From Povalibacter uvarum (GTDB taxonomy: Bacteria > Pseudomonadota > Gammaproteobacteria > Steroidobacterales > Steroidobacteraceae): 64,000 bases of DNA. Within the stretch, counting starts at the first letter, position 1; each line of letters opens with the position of its first letter. The stretch covers positions 124,001 through 188,000 of the forward strand of contig NZ_JACHHZ010000006.1 of the NCBI RefSeq assembly GCF_014202975.1. Reading direction: 5' to 3'. A model generated the notes under the pieces. The model was not told the origin of the DNA, made no database searches, and saw only the letters and a program-made list of their open reading frames with translations. The position numbers were made by a program, and so were the translations under genes. Below are positions 43,074-51,471 of the stretch, piece by piece.

Positions 43074-43697
43074 TCATTTGATAATGGCGCAGCCAATCCT
43101 CTTCCCCGAATTCCCCGACGGCTGCGTCTGGTAGTCATCCGCCTTTTCGTGGATCACGATCGAACGGCCCACGATGTCGTTGGGCTGTCCGGTCCGCAGG
43201 CTCAGGCCACCGATGTTGGCCGTCAGTTGCGCTGCGCCCTGGTCGTCGGCCGTGATGTTGGGCATGTCACCCAGGTGCCGATTTACCGTCGCCGGGTCAC
43301 CGTGGGGCTGACCGGACGGGTTGTAGTGCTCGCCGGCGCTGCTTGCATCGGGGGCGCTGCAATCGCCGTTCTCATGAATGTGGAATCCATGGGTCGAACC
43401 GGGCGTCAGGCCGCTGATCGTGCCTGTGATCTGCACACCCGGCCCAGAGGGCTGGAGCATGAGGGTCCCGGACACCCCGTTGCCCTGAGTCGCTTTGAGC
43501 TCCGCCGTTGCCCCTAGCGGCTGGCCATCTCCCGCTGTCGGCCCCGTTGTCGGTGATCCATCGGCAACCGGCGGTGCCGGATCCGTGGCCGCGGGAGGCG
43601 GCGGAGTCGTCTCTGTCGGCGAATTGGGGGCAGCGGATCGATCGCCGCAGGCAGCGAGCAGAACGGCAAGGGACAGAACGGGAAATGCTCGATACAT
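43074..43697 (-). CDS. sodC: Periplasmic Cu/Zn superoxide dismutase lipoprotein
   Basis: A 207-residue lipoprotein (lipobox LLAAC, Cys near residue 17) with a Pro/Thr-rich linker (about 22-55) and a Cu/Zn-SOD domain. Metal ligands are visible: GFHIHENGDC (two Cu histidines), GEHYNP, QPHG and VIHEKADDY; the two cysteines (GDC and IGCA) would form the conserved disulfide. It would dismutate superoxide in the periplasm. ATG at 43697 with GGAG upstream places the lipobox properly; an upstream ATG (43730) is less likely. Confidence 0.93.
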   Translation of the reverse strand: MYRAFPVLSLAVLLAACGDRSAAPNSPTETTPPPPAATDPAPPVADGSPTTGPTAGDGQPLGATAELKATQGNGVSGTLMLQPSGPGVQITGTISGLTPGSTHGFHIHENGDCSAPDASSAGEHYNPSGQPHGDPATVNRHLGDMPNITADDQGAAQLTANIGGLSLRTGQPNDIVGRSIVIHEKADDYQTQPSGNSGKRIGCAIIK

Positions 43698-43759
43698 GGC
43701 TTGGAGCTCCTGGGTTGTACCCCGGTACAACCCGCGGAGCCGCTATCCGTTCCGCATAT

Positions 43760-44164
43760 TTACGCGGTCGCCGCAGTCGCCGAGCGGCGCAGGCCCACGA
43801 ACTCGAGCACGCTGATCGCAGCGACGAAGAGCGCCTGGCCGATCACGAACGCATGGCCGAACGCATTCGGCGCGATCGAGTCGAGTGCGAGCACTGCAAA
43901 GCTCTCCACCACCCACACTGCATTGATGGCGATGATCGCCCACACCGCGCCGCGACGAATCGATGACCGCGACGAGACGTAGCCCACGAAGGCTGCGAAC
44001 GGCAGCAACACCACGCCTGCCTCGAACAGCAGATCGGACGGCAGGCTCAGCAACGTTCCGAGAAATCCTGAGAACGCAACGAGCAGCACTCCCAACGCGA
44101 CACAGGAAGCGGCATCGGCGAGCAGGACGCGACGGAGAAAGAGCGACGATTGAATCTGCGACAT
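43760..44164 (-). CDS. Small four-helix membrane protein, unknown function
   Basis: A 134-residue protein with four hydrophobic helices (about 12-34, 44-62, 71-93 and 102-123), no soluble domain and no motif I recognise. ATG at 44164 is preceded by GAGGAAC at good spacing, which is better than an upstream ATG in the same frame. It is divergent from the XRE regulator gene (151 bases between starts), so it may be that regulator's target. Confidence 0.75.
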   Translation of the reverse strand: MSQIQSSLFLRRVLLADAASCVALGVLLVAFSGFLGTLLSLPSDLLFEAGVVLLPFAAFVGYVSSRSSIRRGAVWAIIAINAVWVVESFAVLALDSIAPNAFGHAFVIGQALFVAAISVLEFVGLRRSATAATA

Positions 44165-44315
44165 GACGAGTTCCTCTTTGTCATCGGCCTCACCGCGCGA
44201 GCCGATGCGATGACTGTTCGTTGCGGCGATGGGGTGATCATTGCCGGGCTCGCGTCGCACAAGCGATTACCCGGCAGGTAATGGCCCTCCTGCGAGCGCG
44301 TGATATCGTCAGCCC

Positions 44316-45125
44316 ATGATCAATCCGAAGAACGCCACCGCCCTGCGCCCGGTCGGCACACTGCTGCGCGAATGGCGCCAGCGTCGCCGGATGAGCCAGC
44401 TCGATTTCGCCACCGAAGCGGAGATCTCGACACGTCATCTCAGCTTCGTCGAAACGGGCCGCGCGCAACCGAGCCGCGAAATGCTGATGCGGCTCTCCGA
44501 ACTGCTCGATGTGCCATTGCGCGAACGCAATGAGCTGCTGGTCGCAGCGGGCTTCGCGCCGGTCTTCGCCGCGCGTTCACTCGATGACCCGGCGCTGCAG
44601 GCGGCACGACGGGCAGTCGACCTCGTTCTGAAGGGTCACGAGCCCTACCCCGCGCTCGCCGTCGATCGTCACTGGAATCTCGTCGCCGCGAACCGGATGG
44701 TCGGACTACTGATGTCGAGTGCGAGCCCGGAACTCCTGCAGCCGCCGATCAACGTCCTGCGACTCACGCTGCATCCGCAAGGCATCGCACCGATCATCGC
44801 GAACGCAGCCCAGTGGCGCGAACATCTGTTCGCGCGATTGCGGCGACAGATCGAAGTCTCCGCGGACGCAGTGCTGAACGATCTCTTGAAGGAACTGACG
44901 ACGTATCCGTCTGCTGCGCCTCCGAAGCGAAGCGATGTCACGGCGCATGGCAGCGACGTCATCGTGCCGCTCAGCCTCACGACGCCGCACGGCACGCTCA
45001 ACTTCATCAGCACGACGACCGTCTTCGGCACACCGATCGACGTGACGCTCGCCGAACTGGCGATCGAAGCGTTCTTCCCTGCAGATCAAGCCACTGCCGA
45101 CATCCTCCGGCAGATGGCCTCATAG
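44316..45125 (+). CDS. XRE-type transcriptional regulator with MmyB-like ligand domain
   Basis: A 269-residue cytosolic regulator. The N-terminal helix-turn-helix spans about 13-70 (LLREWRQRRRMSQLDFATEA, STRHLSFVETGRAQPSREML). The C-terminal half matches the MmyB-like ligand-binding domain (LALDRHWNLVAAN-type segment, here LAVDRHWNLVAANRM, near 113), a PAS-like pocket seen in many actinobacterial and proteobacterial regulators. It is divergent from the small membrane protein gene and is followed in the same direction by a thioesterase gene after 57 bases. Confidence 0.92.
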   Translation: MINPKNATALRPVGTLLREWRQRRRMSQLDFATEAEISTRHLSFVETGRAQPSREMLMRLSELLDVPLRERNELLVAAGFAPVFAARSLDDPALQAARRAVDLVLKGHEPYPALAVDRHWNLVAANRMVGLLMSSASPELLQPPINVLRLTLHPQGIAPIIANAAQWREHLFARLRRQIEVSADAVLNDLLKELTTYPSAAPPKRSDVTAHGSDVIVPLSLTTPHGTLNFISTTTVFGTPIDVTLAELAIEAFFPADQATADILRQMAS

Positions 45126-45182
45126 CGCACGGCGACGGTTCGCAGGCACACTGGATGCCTGTATCGGACTGGAGATCGCTGC

Positions 45183-45968
45183 ATGGACTACCTGTATCGC
45201 GTCGAGGGCAACATCGCACACACGCATAGTTGTGCGGCGGGTCCGTGGAGCGCGGATATGCAACACGGCGGCGCGCCCGCTTCGCTCGTGAGCTGGGCAG
45301 CGGAGAAGATTCCGACACGGGAGCCGATGCAGGTCGCAAGGATCACGATCGATCTTCTGCGGCCGGTGCCGATCGCACCGCTCGAGATCCGCAGTGAGGT
45401 CGTTCGCGAAGGCAAGAAGATCCAGTTGTGTTCGATCACGCTGCTTGCCAACGGCGTCGAGGTGACGCGTGCAAGCGTGCTGAAGATTCGCGCGTCCTCG
45501 CTGGAACTGCCCGATGACATCGAAGACGAACGCATCGAACTGCCAGGCCCCGGGGGCGGCGAAACGCCGACGCAGCTCATCGGATCAGCGTCCAACGCCT
45601 TCATCCATGGATTGTCGCTGCGGATCGTGCGGGGCGGCTTCCGCACGCTCGGTCCTGGCGCATGCTGGTTTCGCGCGGAACGTCCCGTGATCGAAGGTCA
45701 GCCGATCTCAGCGCTCATGCGAGCCGCGATGACCGCGGACTTCTGCAACGGCGTGTCTTCGGTGCTCAAGTTCGACGAATGGACGTTCCTCAACGCTGAC
45801 CTCACCGTCAGCCTGGCGAGAATGCCGCTCGGCGAATGGATCCTGCTCGATGCCCAGACCTGGCTCGGCGACAACGGCGCAGGTATCGCGTTCGCCCGCC
45901 TCGGCGACGAGCGCGGGTATTTCGGGCGGGCGGTGCAGAGTATGGTGATTGAGAAGAGGGAGGCTTGA
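45183..45968 (+). CDS. Acyl-CoA thioesterase-like double-hotdog protein
   Basis: A 261-residue protein of the TesB / thioesterase-like superfamily with two hotdog halves. The N-terminal half carries GPWSADMQHGGAPASLVSWA (near 21) and VARITIDLLRPVPIAPLEI; the C-terminal half carries MTADFCNGVSSVL (near 183) and WILLDAQTWLGDNGAGIAFARL. It probably hydrolyses acyl-CoA, with unknown chain preference. It may be cotranscribed with the XRE regulator. The stop codon falls in a short period-7 tract (GAGGCTT GAGGCCT GAGTAGG). Confidence 0.85.
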   Translation: MDYLYRVEGNIAHTHSCAAGPWSADMQHGGAPASLVSWAAEKIPTREPMQVARITIDLLRPVPIAPLEIRSEVVREGKKIQLCSITLLANGVEVTRASVLKIRASSLELPDDIEDERIELPGPGGGETPTQLIGSASNAFIHGLSLRIVRGGFRTLGPGACWFRAERPVIEGQPISALMRAAMTADFCNGVSSVLKFDEWTFLNADLTVSLARMPLGEWILLDAQTWLGDNGAGIAFARLGDERGYFGRAVQSMVIEKREA

Positions 45969-46004
45969 GGCCTGAGTAGGAGGATCTCTTGTCACGCGTC
46001 TTGC

Positions 46005-46089
46005 TGTGGGTCCGGCTTCAGCCGGACGTCATCGCCGAGGCGACAGAGCCGGCTCCGCCGGCTAACGTCCGGCTGAAGCCGGACCCACA
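46005..46089. repeat. REPIN-like GTGGGTCCGGC palindrome, copy B (inverted)
   Basis: An 85-base copy whose outer arms (TGTGGGTCCGGCTTCAGCCG and complement) match copies C and D but whose inner part (GTCATCGCCGAGGCGACAG ... CCGGCTAACGTC) is in the opposite orientation. It lies between convergent genes. Confidence 0.9.
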
Positions 46090-46111
46090 ACAAGACCAGA
46101 CCACTGCCTCA

Positions 46112-46324
46112 TCACTTCATCAGTTCATCCCTCTTCTTCGCCTCCTCATCCCTCTTCTTCTCCCTCCGGATCGTCATCACCACCGACGCCATCGCAACGC
46201 CCATCACAGCGATGAGGGCCGCCATGATGAAGACGAGGCCGCCAGCGAGGCGATGCGCCTCGTAGAGCCCGAAGGCAAGGCCGATAGGGGTCGTGATGAG
46301 GAGCAGAGGCTTGGCGATCTTCAT
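46112..46324 (-). CDS. Small two-helix membrane protein
   Basis: A 70-residue protein with two hydrophobic helices (about 5-22 and 27-50) and a highly charged C-terminal tail (REKKRDEEAKKRDELMK) with an internal repeat of KKRDE. No family recognised. It sits between a REPIN-like repeat and the terminator of the large lipoprotein gene, both on the same minus strand. Probably real, because the helices are well formed and the codon use fits neighbours, but there is no other support. Confidence 0.5.
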   Translation of the reverse strand: MKIAKPLLLITTPIGLAFGLYEAHRLAGGLVFIMAALIAVMGVAMASVVMTIRREKKRDEEAKKRDELMK

Positions 46325-46377
46325 GCGGGCAGGATGAACTTCCTGGCGGCGACGCTCAAGGCCGAAGGCATGGACTC

Positions 46378-46403
46378 AAAAAAAAGGGGCGCGAATGCGC
46401 CCC
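46378..46403 (-). terminator. Intrinsic terminator of the large lipoprotein gene
   Basis: On the minus strand GGGGCGC pairs with GCGCCCC around ATTC and is followed by a run of eight T. The stop codon of the gene lies 29 bases before the stem. Confidence 0.93.
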
Positions 46404-46431
46404 TCTTCCGACTCGGCTTTTGCCGATCTGA

Positions 46432-48546
46432 TCAGCGCTGCGCGGCACCGCGCAACGATGCACGCTGCTTGGTCGCCGGCTTGCTCACCGTGAGCTTCGA
46501 CGCCAGCCCGGCGGGCGCGGCGAACGGCTCATAGTCATAGAAGCGAACCAGCTGCGTCTGCGGGGTGTTCTCGTTCACCGCCCCCTGGGATGTGAACCGG
46601 CGCACTTCCATCCAGTACACGCGGGCGTCATCCGCAACGATCGGGATGATGCGGCGTTCGTCGAACACGATGCAGCTCGCGCTGCCGACTTCGCAGTTGT
46701 ACTGCTCGGTCTCCCAGTTGAACGTGCGGCTCACGACGACTTCCACACCGACCGGGCCTTCCGTGATGCTCCAGCGGAACGTTGCGGCTGCGTCGACGAC
46801 GACCGCATCGTTGTCGCCGATGAAGTCGACTTCCTGGGCGCCCGTGAAGTCGGCGTCGAACCGCAGGCGGAAGCCGCCGAGACGCGCATCGCCGGTGGTC
46901 TCATCGCCCTTGCCGAACTGATAGAAGCGGCCGACGACGTCCTCTGCCGTGAACTCGACTGCGTACTCAGGATCGGCAAACACAGAAGCGCCGGCGCCCA
47001 TGTACACGCCGCCCTCACCGTCTTCGCCCACGCGCACTTCCCAGAACAGATCGCTGGCGAGTGCATCGATGTCGCGGAATGACAGGTACTCGGCGCTCCA
47101 GCCCTCGAACTGCAGAGCGACGATCTTGCCGATCTCGTCATCACCGCCATCGGCATTCAGCTCCCAGGTGAAGTCCTGACCCGTGATGAGCGCGCGGCCC
47201 GTGCCGTCGGCATGGATTTCAGCCACGTCGGCAACGACCCTGTGCTGACGGCTGTCCCACACATAAATCGTCTGGGCGTTGTCCTTCAGCTCTTCGACGC
47301 CGATCACGTCGAAGTTGTCCATGGCCAGTACGGTACGTGCAACCGTCGCCGTCTGCTCCGTGTTGAGCGATTCGCAGGTCGGATAAGTGATCTCGCTGGT
47401 CGTCGTGATCGCAACGCTGCGCTCGTTGAGCAGCGTCAGCTCCACGCCATTGCTGACATAGACGGCCTGGATCTGGGCAACGTGTCCGTTGCAGCTGACG
47501 GTGTCGTAGCTGACCGTCTGCACCGGCTCGTCGTAGGTCACCTTGATCGTCGAACCATCCAGTTCCCAAGTGAACGACTGATCGTACGTTTCCGAGCTCT
47601 CGGAGCCCTTGCCGTCCGCCCACAGGTCGAAGTGAGAGACGCGACCGGTGTAGTTGAACGTGAACAGCGCATCCGTGGACAGCATCGCCGTCGTGAAGCC
47701 CTCGTTGTCGAGATAGCGCTGCAGCGCAGTGGCGTCCTGACCGAGCTCCGGATCGCGCGCAATCGCCACCTGGGCCGCCGCGAACGCAGCCGGATCGTTC
47801 TGATACACCTCGTTGACGAAGCTCTGGCGAGCCGTCGAATCGCTCACGAGCGCGAGGATCGACGTCGTTCCGTTGGGGAGCGGATTGTTCTCGGCGTCAT
47901 CCACCGCGAGCTTGATCGCCGCAGCGAGATCGAGAACGTCCTGCGCGTTGACCAGCGACGCCGCGCTCTGAAGCGCTGCGTTCGTCGTGATCGGCTCGCC
48001 ACCGTTGGCCTGCTGCAGGAACACAGCCTGTGCCGTGCTCACGTTGGTGATCTGCGTCGAGAAGTTCTCGGCGCTGTCGAGCACATCGTCGTTGCCCGCA
48101 GCCGTCAACAGCGATTCGAACGAACCGGCCAGCGATCTGAACTCGACGAACGACTGCTCGCCCACGCCGCGCGCGCTGAGCGTCACGAACTGGCCTACGT
48201 TGGCTTCTTCGATTTCGATCTCGAGGCTGTAGACGCCATCGGCATCGGCCGTGGCGGTGAACGTTTCCGATCCGACCGTCGCCGTCACTTCGGCGTTCGC
48301 GATCGGCTCGTCAGTGACCTTGCCGCTCAGCGTGAGCGAAACGGTCTCGGGCGGAGGCGGAGGCGGCGGGGGCGGCGGGGGCGGAGGTGGCGGGGGCGGA
48401 GTGACGTTGCCGCCGCCGCTCGAGGGAGGCGGAGTGGTGTCGTTGTTGTCGTCGCTGCCGCCGCATGCGGCGAGCTGCGTCGCGAGAATCAGTGAACACA
48501 GCGCAGCCAGCTTGCGGCTGCGGCTCTTCGATCCGGGCAGTGTCAT
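46432..48546 (-). CDS. Large lipoprotein with polyproline linker, unknown function
   Basis: A 704-residue protein with a lipoprotein signal (ATQLAAC, Cys near residue 28), an acidic DDNND spacer and a 17-proline tract near residues 50-67, encoded by a GGC/GGG-rich repeat. A carboxypeptidase-regulatory-like beta domain follows (VSLTLSGKVTDEPIANAEVTATV), then an extracellular beta-rich region of about 570 residues without motif I recognise. Start chosen at 48546 for its spacing to AGGAG; ATG 48552 is possible. It is an outer-membrane surface or periplasmic protein. A LuxR-type regulator gene lies upstream in the same direction. Confidence 0.8.
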   Translation of the reverse strand: MTLPGSKSRSRKLAALCSLILATQLAACGGSDDNNDTTPPPSSGGGNVTPPPPPPPPPPPPPPPPPETVSLTLSGKVTDEPIANAEVTATVGSETFTATADADGVYSLEIEIEEANVGQFVTLSARGVGEQSFVEFRSLAGSFESLLTAAGNDDVLDSAENFSTQITNVSTAQAVFLQQANGGEPITTNAALQSAASLVNAQDVLDLAAAIKLAVDDAENNPLPNGTTSILALVSDSTARQSFVNEVYQNDPAAFAAAQVAIARDPELGQDATALQRYLDNEGFTTAMLSTDALFTFNYTGRVSHFDLWADGKGSESSETYDQSFTWELDGSTIKVTYDEPVQTVSYDTVSCNGHVAQIQAVYVSNGVELTLLNERSVAITTTSEITYPTCESLNTEQTATVARTVLAMDNFDVIGVEELKDNAQTIYVWDSRQHRVVADVAEIHADGTGRALITGQDFTWELNADGGDDEIGKIVALQFEGWSAEYLSFRDIDALASDLFWEVRVGEDGEGGVYMGAGASVFADPEYAVEFTAEDVVGRFYQFGKGDETTGDARLGGFRLRFDADFTGAQEVDFIGDNDAVVVDAAATFRWSITEGPVGVEVVVSRTFNWETEQYNCEVGSASCIVFDERRIIPIVADDARVYWMEVRRFTSQGAVNENTPQTQLVRFYDYEPFAAPAGLASKLTVSKPATKQRASLRGAAQR

Positions 48547-48848
48547 CTCCATGTCTCCTGCAGATTGATTCGTTTCGTTGTAGGTCGTCGCGGGTGTCAC
48601 CGCGTTCGGTCGCGGAAACTAGTGAGCGGGGGTTCCAGTGGCATTCCCAAAATTGGATATGCGCTGCGCCGCGTTCGGAATTTGTGATCGCACGCTCACT
48701 GCAAGGCGTGCTGCGCGCGGTGCGCTGAATCAAGCGGGAAGTGAAGCGTGAACACGCACACAGATCGCGATCGAAGCGCATGTGAACCCAATCACGCACG
48801 CGACACGCGTGCGCGAGAAGCAGTTCACAACGAGTTCTTGAGCGCGCT
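48547..48848. other. Intergenic region upstream of the large lipoprotein gene
   Basis: A 302-base gap that should hold the lipoprotein promoter. It contains repeated short CGCAC/ACACGC stretches and no recognisable gene, promoter or hairpin that I can support. Confidence 0.5.
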
Positions 48849-49961
48849 TTAGAGCTGACCGAGCTTTGCGACGAGCTCGGCCTGTCGGTTGACACCGACC
48901 TTGGAGAGGAGCGCCTTGATCTGCAGGCGCACGGTGCCGACAGCCACACCGCGAGCAGCGGCAATCGCTGCTGCGTTCCTGCCTGCAATCAGATACGAGG
49001 CAACATCGGCTTCGGCAGCGGTGAGTCCATACACATTCTGAAGCAGTGCCGACTTCTGCTCGCCCTCGCCACGCGGGCCTCGGGCTGCGACAAGTACACG
49101 CGTTCCCAGAAGAGGATGCAGTCCACTCGAAGGCAGCGCAGCCACATCGAGCACGAGAGCGGGATCATCAGCTGCACCGCGCACCACGACTGTGCGTGTC
49201 GCAGGCGTTCGAATGTCCAGCGCCGAATGAGAGACCGCTCGGATGGCGGATTCGAGAGCCTGTGTATCTTCCGACACCTTCGCAGTCAGCCGGCCCTGAC
49301 GCAATTCCAGCCCGGATTCTCCGTCGACGAGCTTCTCCGCGGCCGCTGTCAGTTTTTTAACGACACCGGCGCTGTCGCAAACGAACGCAGGGATCGCCAG
49401 CGCATCCATCGCATCGGCCAGCACGGCCTCACCGTTGCCAGCCATCTGCATGTGCAGGCGTACCGCGGATCGCACGTGCGGCGCGAGAGCCTGGAACAAA
49501 TCGCGCTGTTCGCGGGTGATGTGTCCCTGCTCTTTCGACCGCAGCACGGCCAGGCCAACGAGCAGGTCGGCCGTTCGATCCAGGGTCGCGAGACAGATGT
49601 AAGGCACGTCCGCGGGAACCGCGAACTCCTGATAGTGCGGATTGCGGTCGTATTCGTCGCGAGTGATGAAATCCTCTTCGGCCAGCGCGCGGAGCACCGG
49701 CGCATCCATCCCGGCGCGCACACGCGGATTGACCGCGGGATCGCCACCGTTGCACTCGACGAACTGCCGCACCATCTCCTCCGGCACATCCGTCAGCAGA
49801 TTCAGCGGTACCGTGGCATCGGCACCGAGAGCGATCAGCTGTCCCGAACGCGAGCCCGTCGCACGGGCAAGCGCCTCCAGCGCGGGATACCAGTTCCCGT
49901 CGAGGGCGGCACGCTGAAAGGAATCGATGAGGGCAAGAAATCGATCGTCGTCACGGATCAT
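48849..49961 (-). CDS. LuxR-type transcriptional regulator with PAS-like sensor region
   Basis: A 370-residue regulator. The C-terminal helix-turn-helix (about 308-370; GLTAAEADVASYLIAGRNAAAIA, then GTVRLQIKALLSKVGVNRQAELV) is of the LuxR/NarL type. The N-terminal region (about 1-290) has a GAF-like start (LEALARATGSRSGQLIALGAD) and a short PAS-like segment (VCDSAGVVKKL) but no receiver domain or acyl-homoserine-lactone signature. It likely senses a small molecule directly. It is followed by the large lipoprotein gene after 302 bases. Confidence 0.88.
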   Translation of the reverse strand: MIRDDDRFLALIDSFQRAALDGNWYPALEALARATGSRSGQLIALGADATVPLNLLTDVPEEMVRQFVECNGGDPAVNPRVRAGMDAPVLRALAEEDFITRDEYDRNPHYQEFAVPADVPYICLATLDRTADLLVGLAVLRSKEQGHITREQRDLFQALAPHVRSAVRLHMQMAGNGEAVLADAMDALAIPAFVCDSAGVVKKLTAAAEKLVDGESGLELRQGRLTAKVSEDTQALESAIRAVSHSALDIRTPATRTVVVRGAADDPALVLDVAALPSSGLHPLLGTRVLVAARGPRGEGEQKSALLQNVYGLTAAEADVASYLIAGRNAAAIAAARGVAVGTVRLQIKALLSKVGVNRQAELVAKLGQL

Positions 49962-50348
49962 CGTCTGATGGAATCTTCTCGGTCACATCGTCGGAAGCGC
50001 CCATCCCAGCAGCGCTGCCGCTTGTCCGGTCTCGAGCCGGGCTGCGCGATCATTCCGTTGTCGCGCCGCGAGTTTGCTATGGCTGCGGCGAGACGCAAGA
50101 GTGCGACCATCACAAGCGCGGCCCTTGTGCGCCGGAACGAACTTGTCGCCGAACCTTGCCTAGCGACGTTTGAGTGAATGGATGAGGCCGCGTGCTGCAT
50201 TGTGCTGAACGGGGGATGCCCGCAAAGAAGTGTGGATCCTTCGTTACCAATGTCGTCAGCGGCCGGATTTCCAGCACTTGCCGCAACTGAAAACTCGTGT
50301 AGCGGCTGCTACACTAATTGTCCGTCGCCTTTTCCTGTCGAGTTGTCC
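49962..50348. other. Divergent region between LuxR-type gene and RND operon
   Basis: A 387-base gap with an in-frame upstream extension of the adaptor frame that has no family similarity. The last 60 bases hold a promoter and operator-like palindrome, listed separately. The remainder shows no gene. Confidence 0.6.
50287..50315 (+). promoter_or_regulatory. Candidate RND operon promoter with internal operator
   Basis: CTGAAA (50287-50292), a 17-base spacer and TACACT (50310-50315) form a plausible sigma-70 promoter. Within it lies the perfect inverted repeat GTGTAGC-GGCT-GCTACAC (50297-50314), a good operator for the TetR-type repressor encoded at the end of the operon. It ends 34 bases before the adaptor start. 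Confidence 0.6.
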
Positions 50349-51470
50349 GTGCGATACCTCTCCGCTCTGCGCGTATTTGCCGCGTTTTCCTGCGTCGGCC
50401 TTCTTTGCGCATGCAACAAAGCCCCGGATAACCAGGGCGGTGACCCGATCCCGGTCACCGTGAAGACGATCGAAGAACGTACGGTCCCCCTTTCCATTGA
50501 GGTCGTCGGCCGCACCGAGGGCGCAAAGGAAGTGGAGATCCGCGCCCGGGTCTCGGGCATCGTTGAAAAGCGCCTCTATAACGAAGGCGCATTCCTGCGG
50601 GCCGGCGCTCCGCTGTTCCAGATCGAACGCGCACCCTTCGAGATCGCGCTGGCGCAGGCACGCGCGGACGCTGACCAAGCGACCGCGAACGAAGAGCAGG
50701 CGCGCCGCGAGTCAGATCGCGTAGCTGGTCTCTACAAGAACTCCGCGGTCAGTCAGCGAGTCGCCGAAGAAGCCCAGACTTCCTACAAATCGGCCACGGC
50801 CGCTCGTGATGCCGCGCGAGCCCGTGTTCGCGAAGCCGAACTGAATCTGTCCTACACATCCGTCTCCGCCCCGATCTCAGGCGTCACGGGTCGTGCACTG
50901 CATTCCGAAGGCAGTCTCGTCACCGCCAACACGGACAGCAGCCTGCTGACCACGATGTCGCAGACCAATCCGGTGTGGGTGCGCTTTGCACTCTCCGAAC
51001 TGGAGCACGAAAGTGTGCGCCGCACGCCCGACGACAAGATCCGCGTGCAACTGGTGTTCGCGGACGGTCGTGTTTACGAAGCGCCGGGCCGCCTGAATTT
51101 CGCCGGATCGACCGTCGATCTGCAGCTCGGCACCGTCCAGGCGCGCGCCGAATTTCCGAACCCGCAATTGCAGGTTCTGCCGGGACAGTTCGCAACGGTT
51201 CGACTCGAAGCAGGCAGCCAGCAGATCGTCGCCGTGCCGCAGACCGCGGTACTGCAGGGAAGCCTCGGCCGTTTCGTCTGGGTCGTCGGACCCGATGGCA
51301 AGGCGACGCAGCGTGCAGTGGAGGTCGGCGCATGGACCGGCAGCGACTGGATCATTCGCAAGGGACTCGCCGTTGGCGACGCCATCATCGTCGACAACCT
51401 GATGAAGCTGCGCCCGGGCGTGGCCGTGCAGGCCGGCACCCCCGCCGCCGCGACCTCCGCGGGCGGTTGA
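50349..51470 (+). CDS. RND efflux membrane fusion protein (lipoprotein adaptor)
   Basis: The periplasmic adaptor of an AcrAB-type pump, 373 residues from the GTG at 50349. A lipobox (GLLCAC, Cys near residue 21) precedes the lipoyl/barrel-sandwich region (GRTEGAKEVEIRARVSGIVEKRL), a coiled-coil hairpin (about 100-165; AQARADADQATANEEQARRE) and a beta-barrel domain ending with VGDAIIVDNLMKLRPGV. TTG at 50343 is another possible start. One base separates its stop from the permease ATG, so the two are cotranscribed. It would link the permease to a TolC-type channel. Confidence 0.92.
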   Translation: MRYLSALRVFAAFSCVGLLCACNKAPDNQGGDPIPVTVKTIEERTVPLSIEVVGRTEGAKEVEIRARVSGIVEKRLYNEGAFLRAGAPLFQIERAPFEIALAQARADADQATANEEQARRESDRVAGLYKNSAVSQRVAEEAQTSYKSATAARDAARARVREAELNLSYTSVSAPISGVTGRALHSEGSLVTANTDSSLLTTMSQTNPVWVRFALSELEHESVRRTPDDKIRVQLVFADGRVYEAPGRLNFAGSTVDLQLGTVQARAEFPNPQLQVLPGQFATVRLEAGSQQIVAVPQTAVLQGSLGRFVWVVGPDGKATQRAVEVGAWTGSDWIIRKGLAVGDAIIVDNLMKLRPGVAVQAGTPAAATSAGG

Positions 51471-51471
51471 T

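Noticed and set aside
50178-50348. Longer N-terminus for the RND adaptor from an upstream ATG
   Set aside because: The added residues have no family similarity, run through the promoter and operator, and would bury the lipobox.
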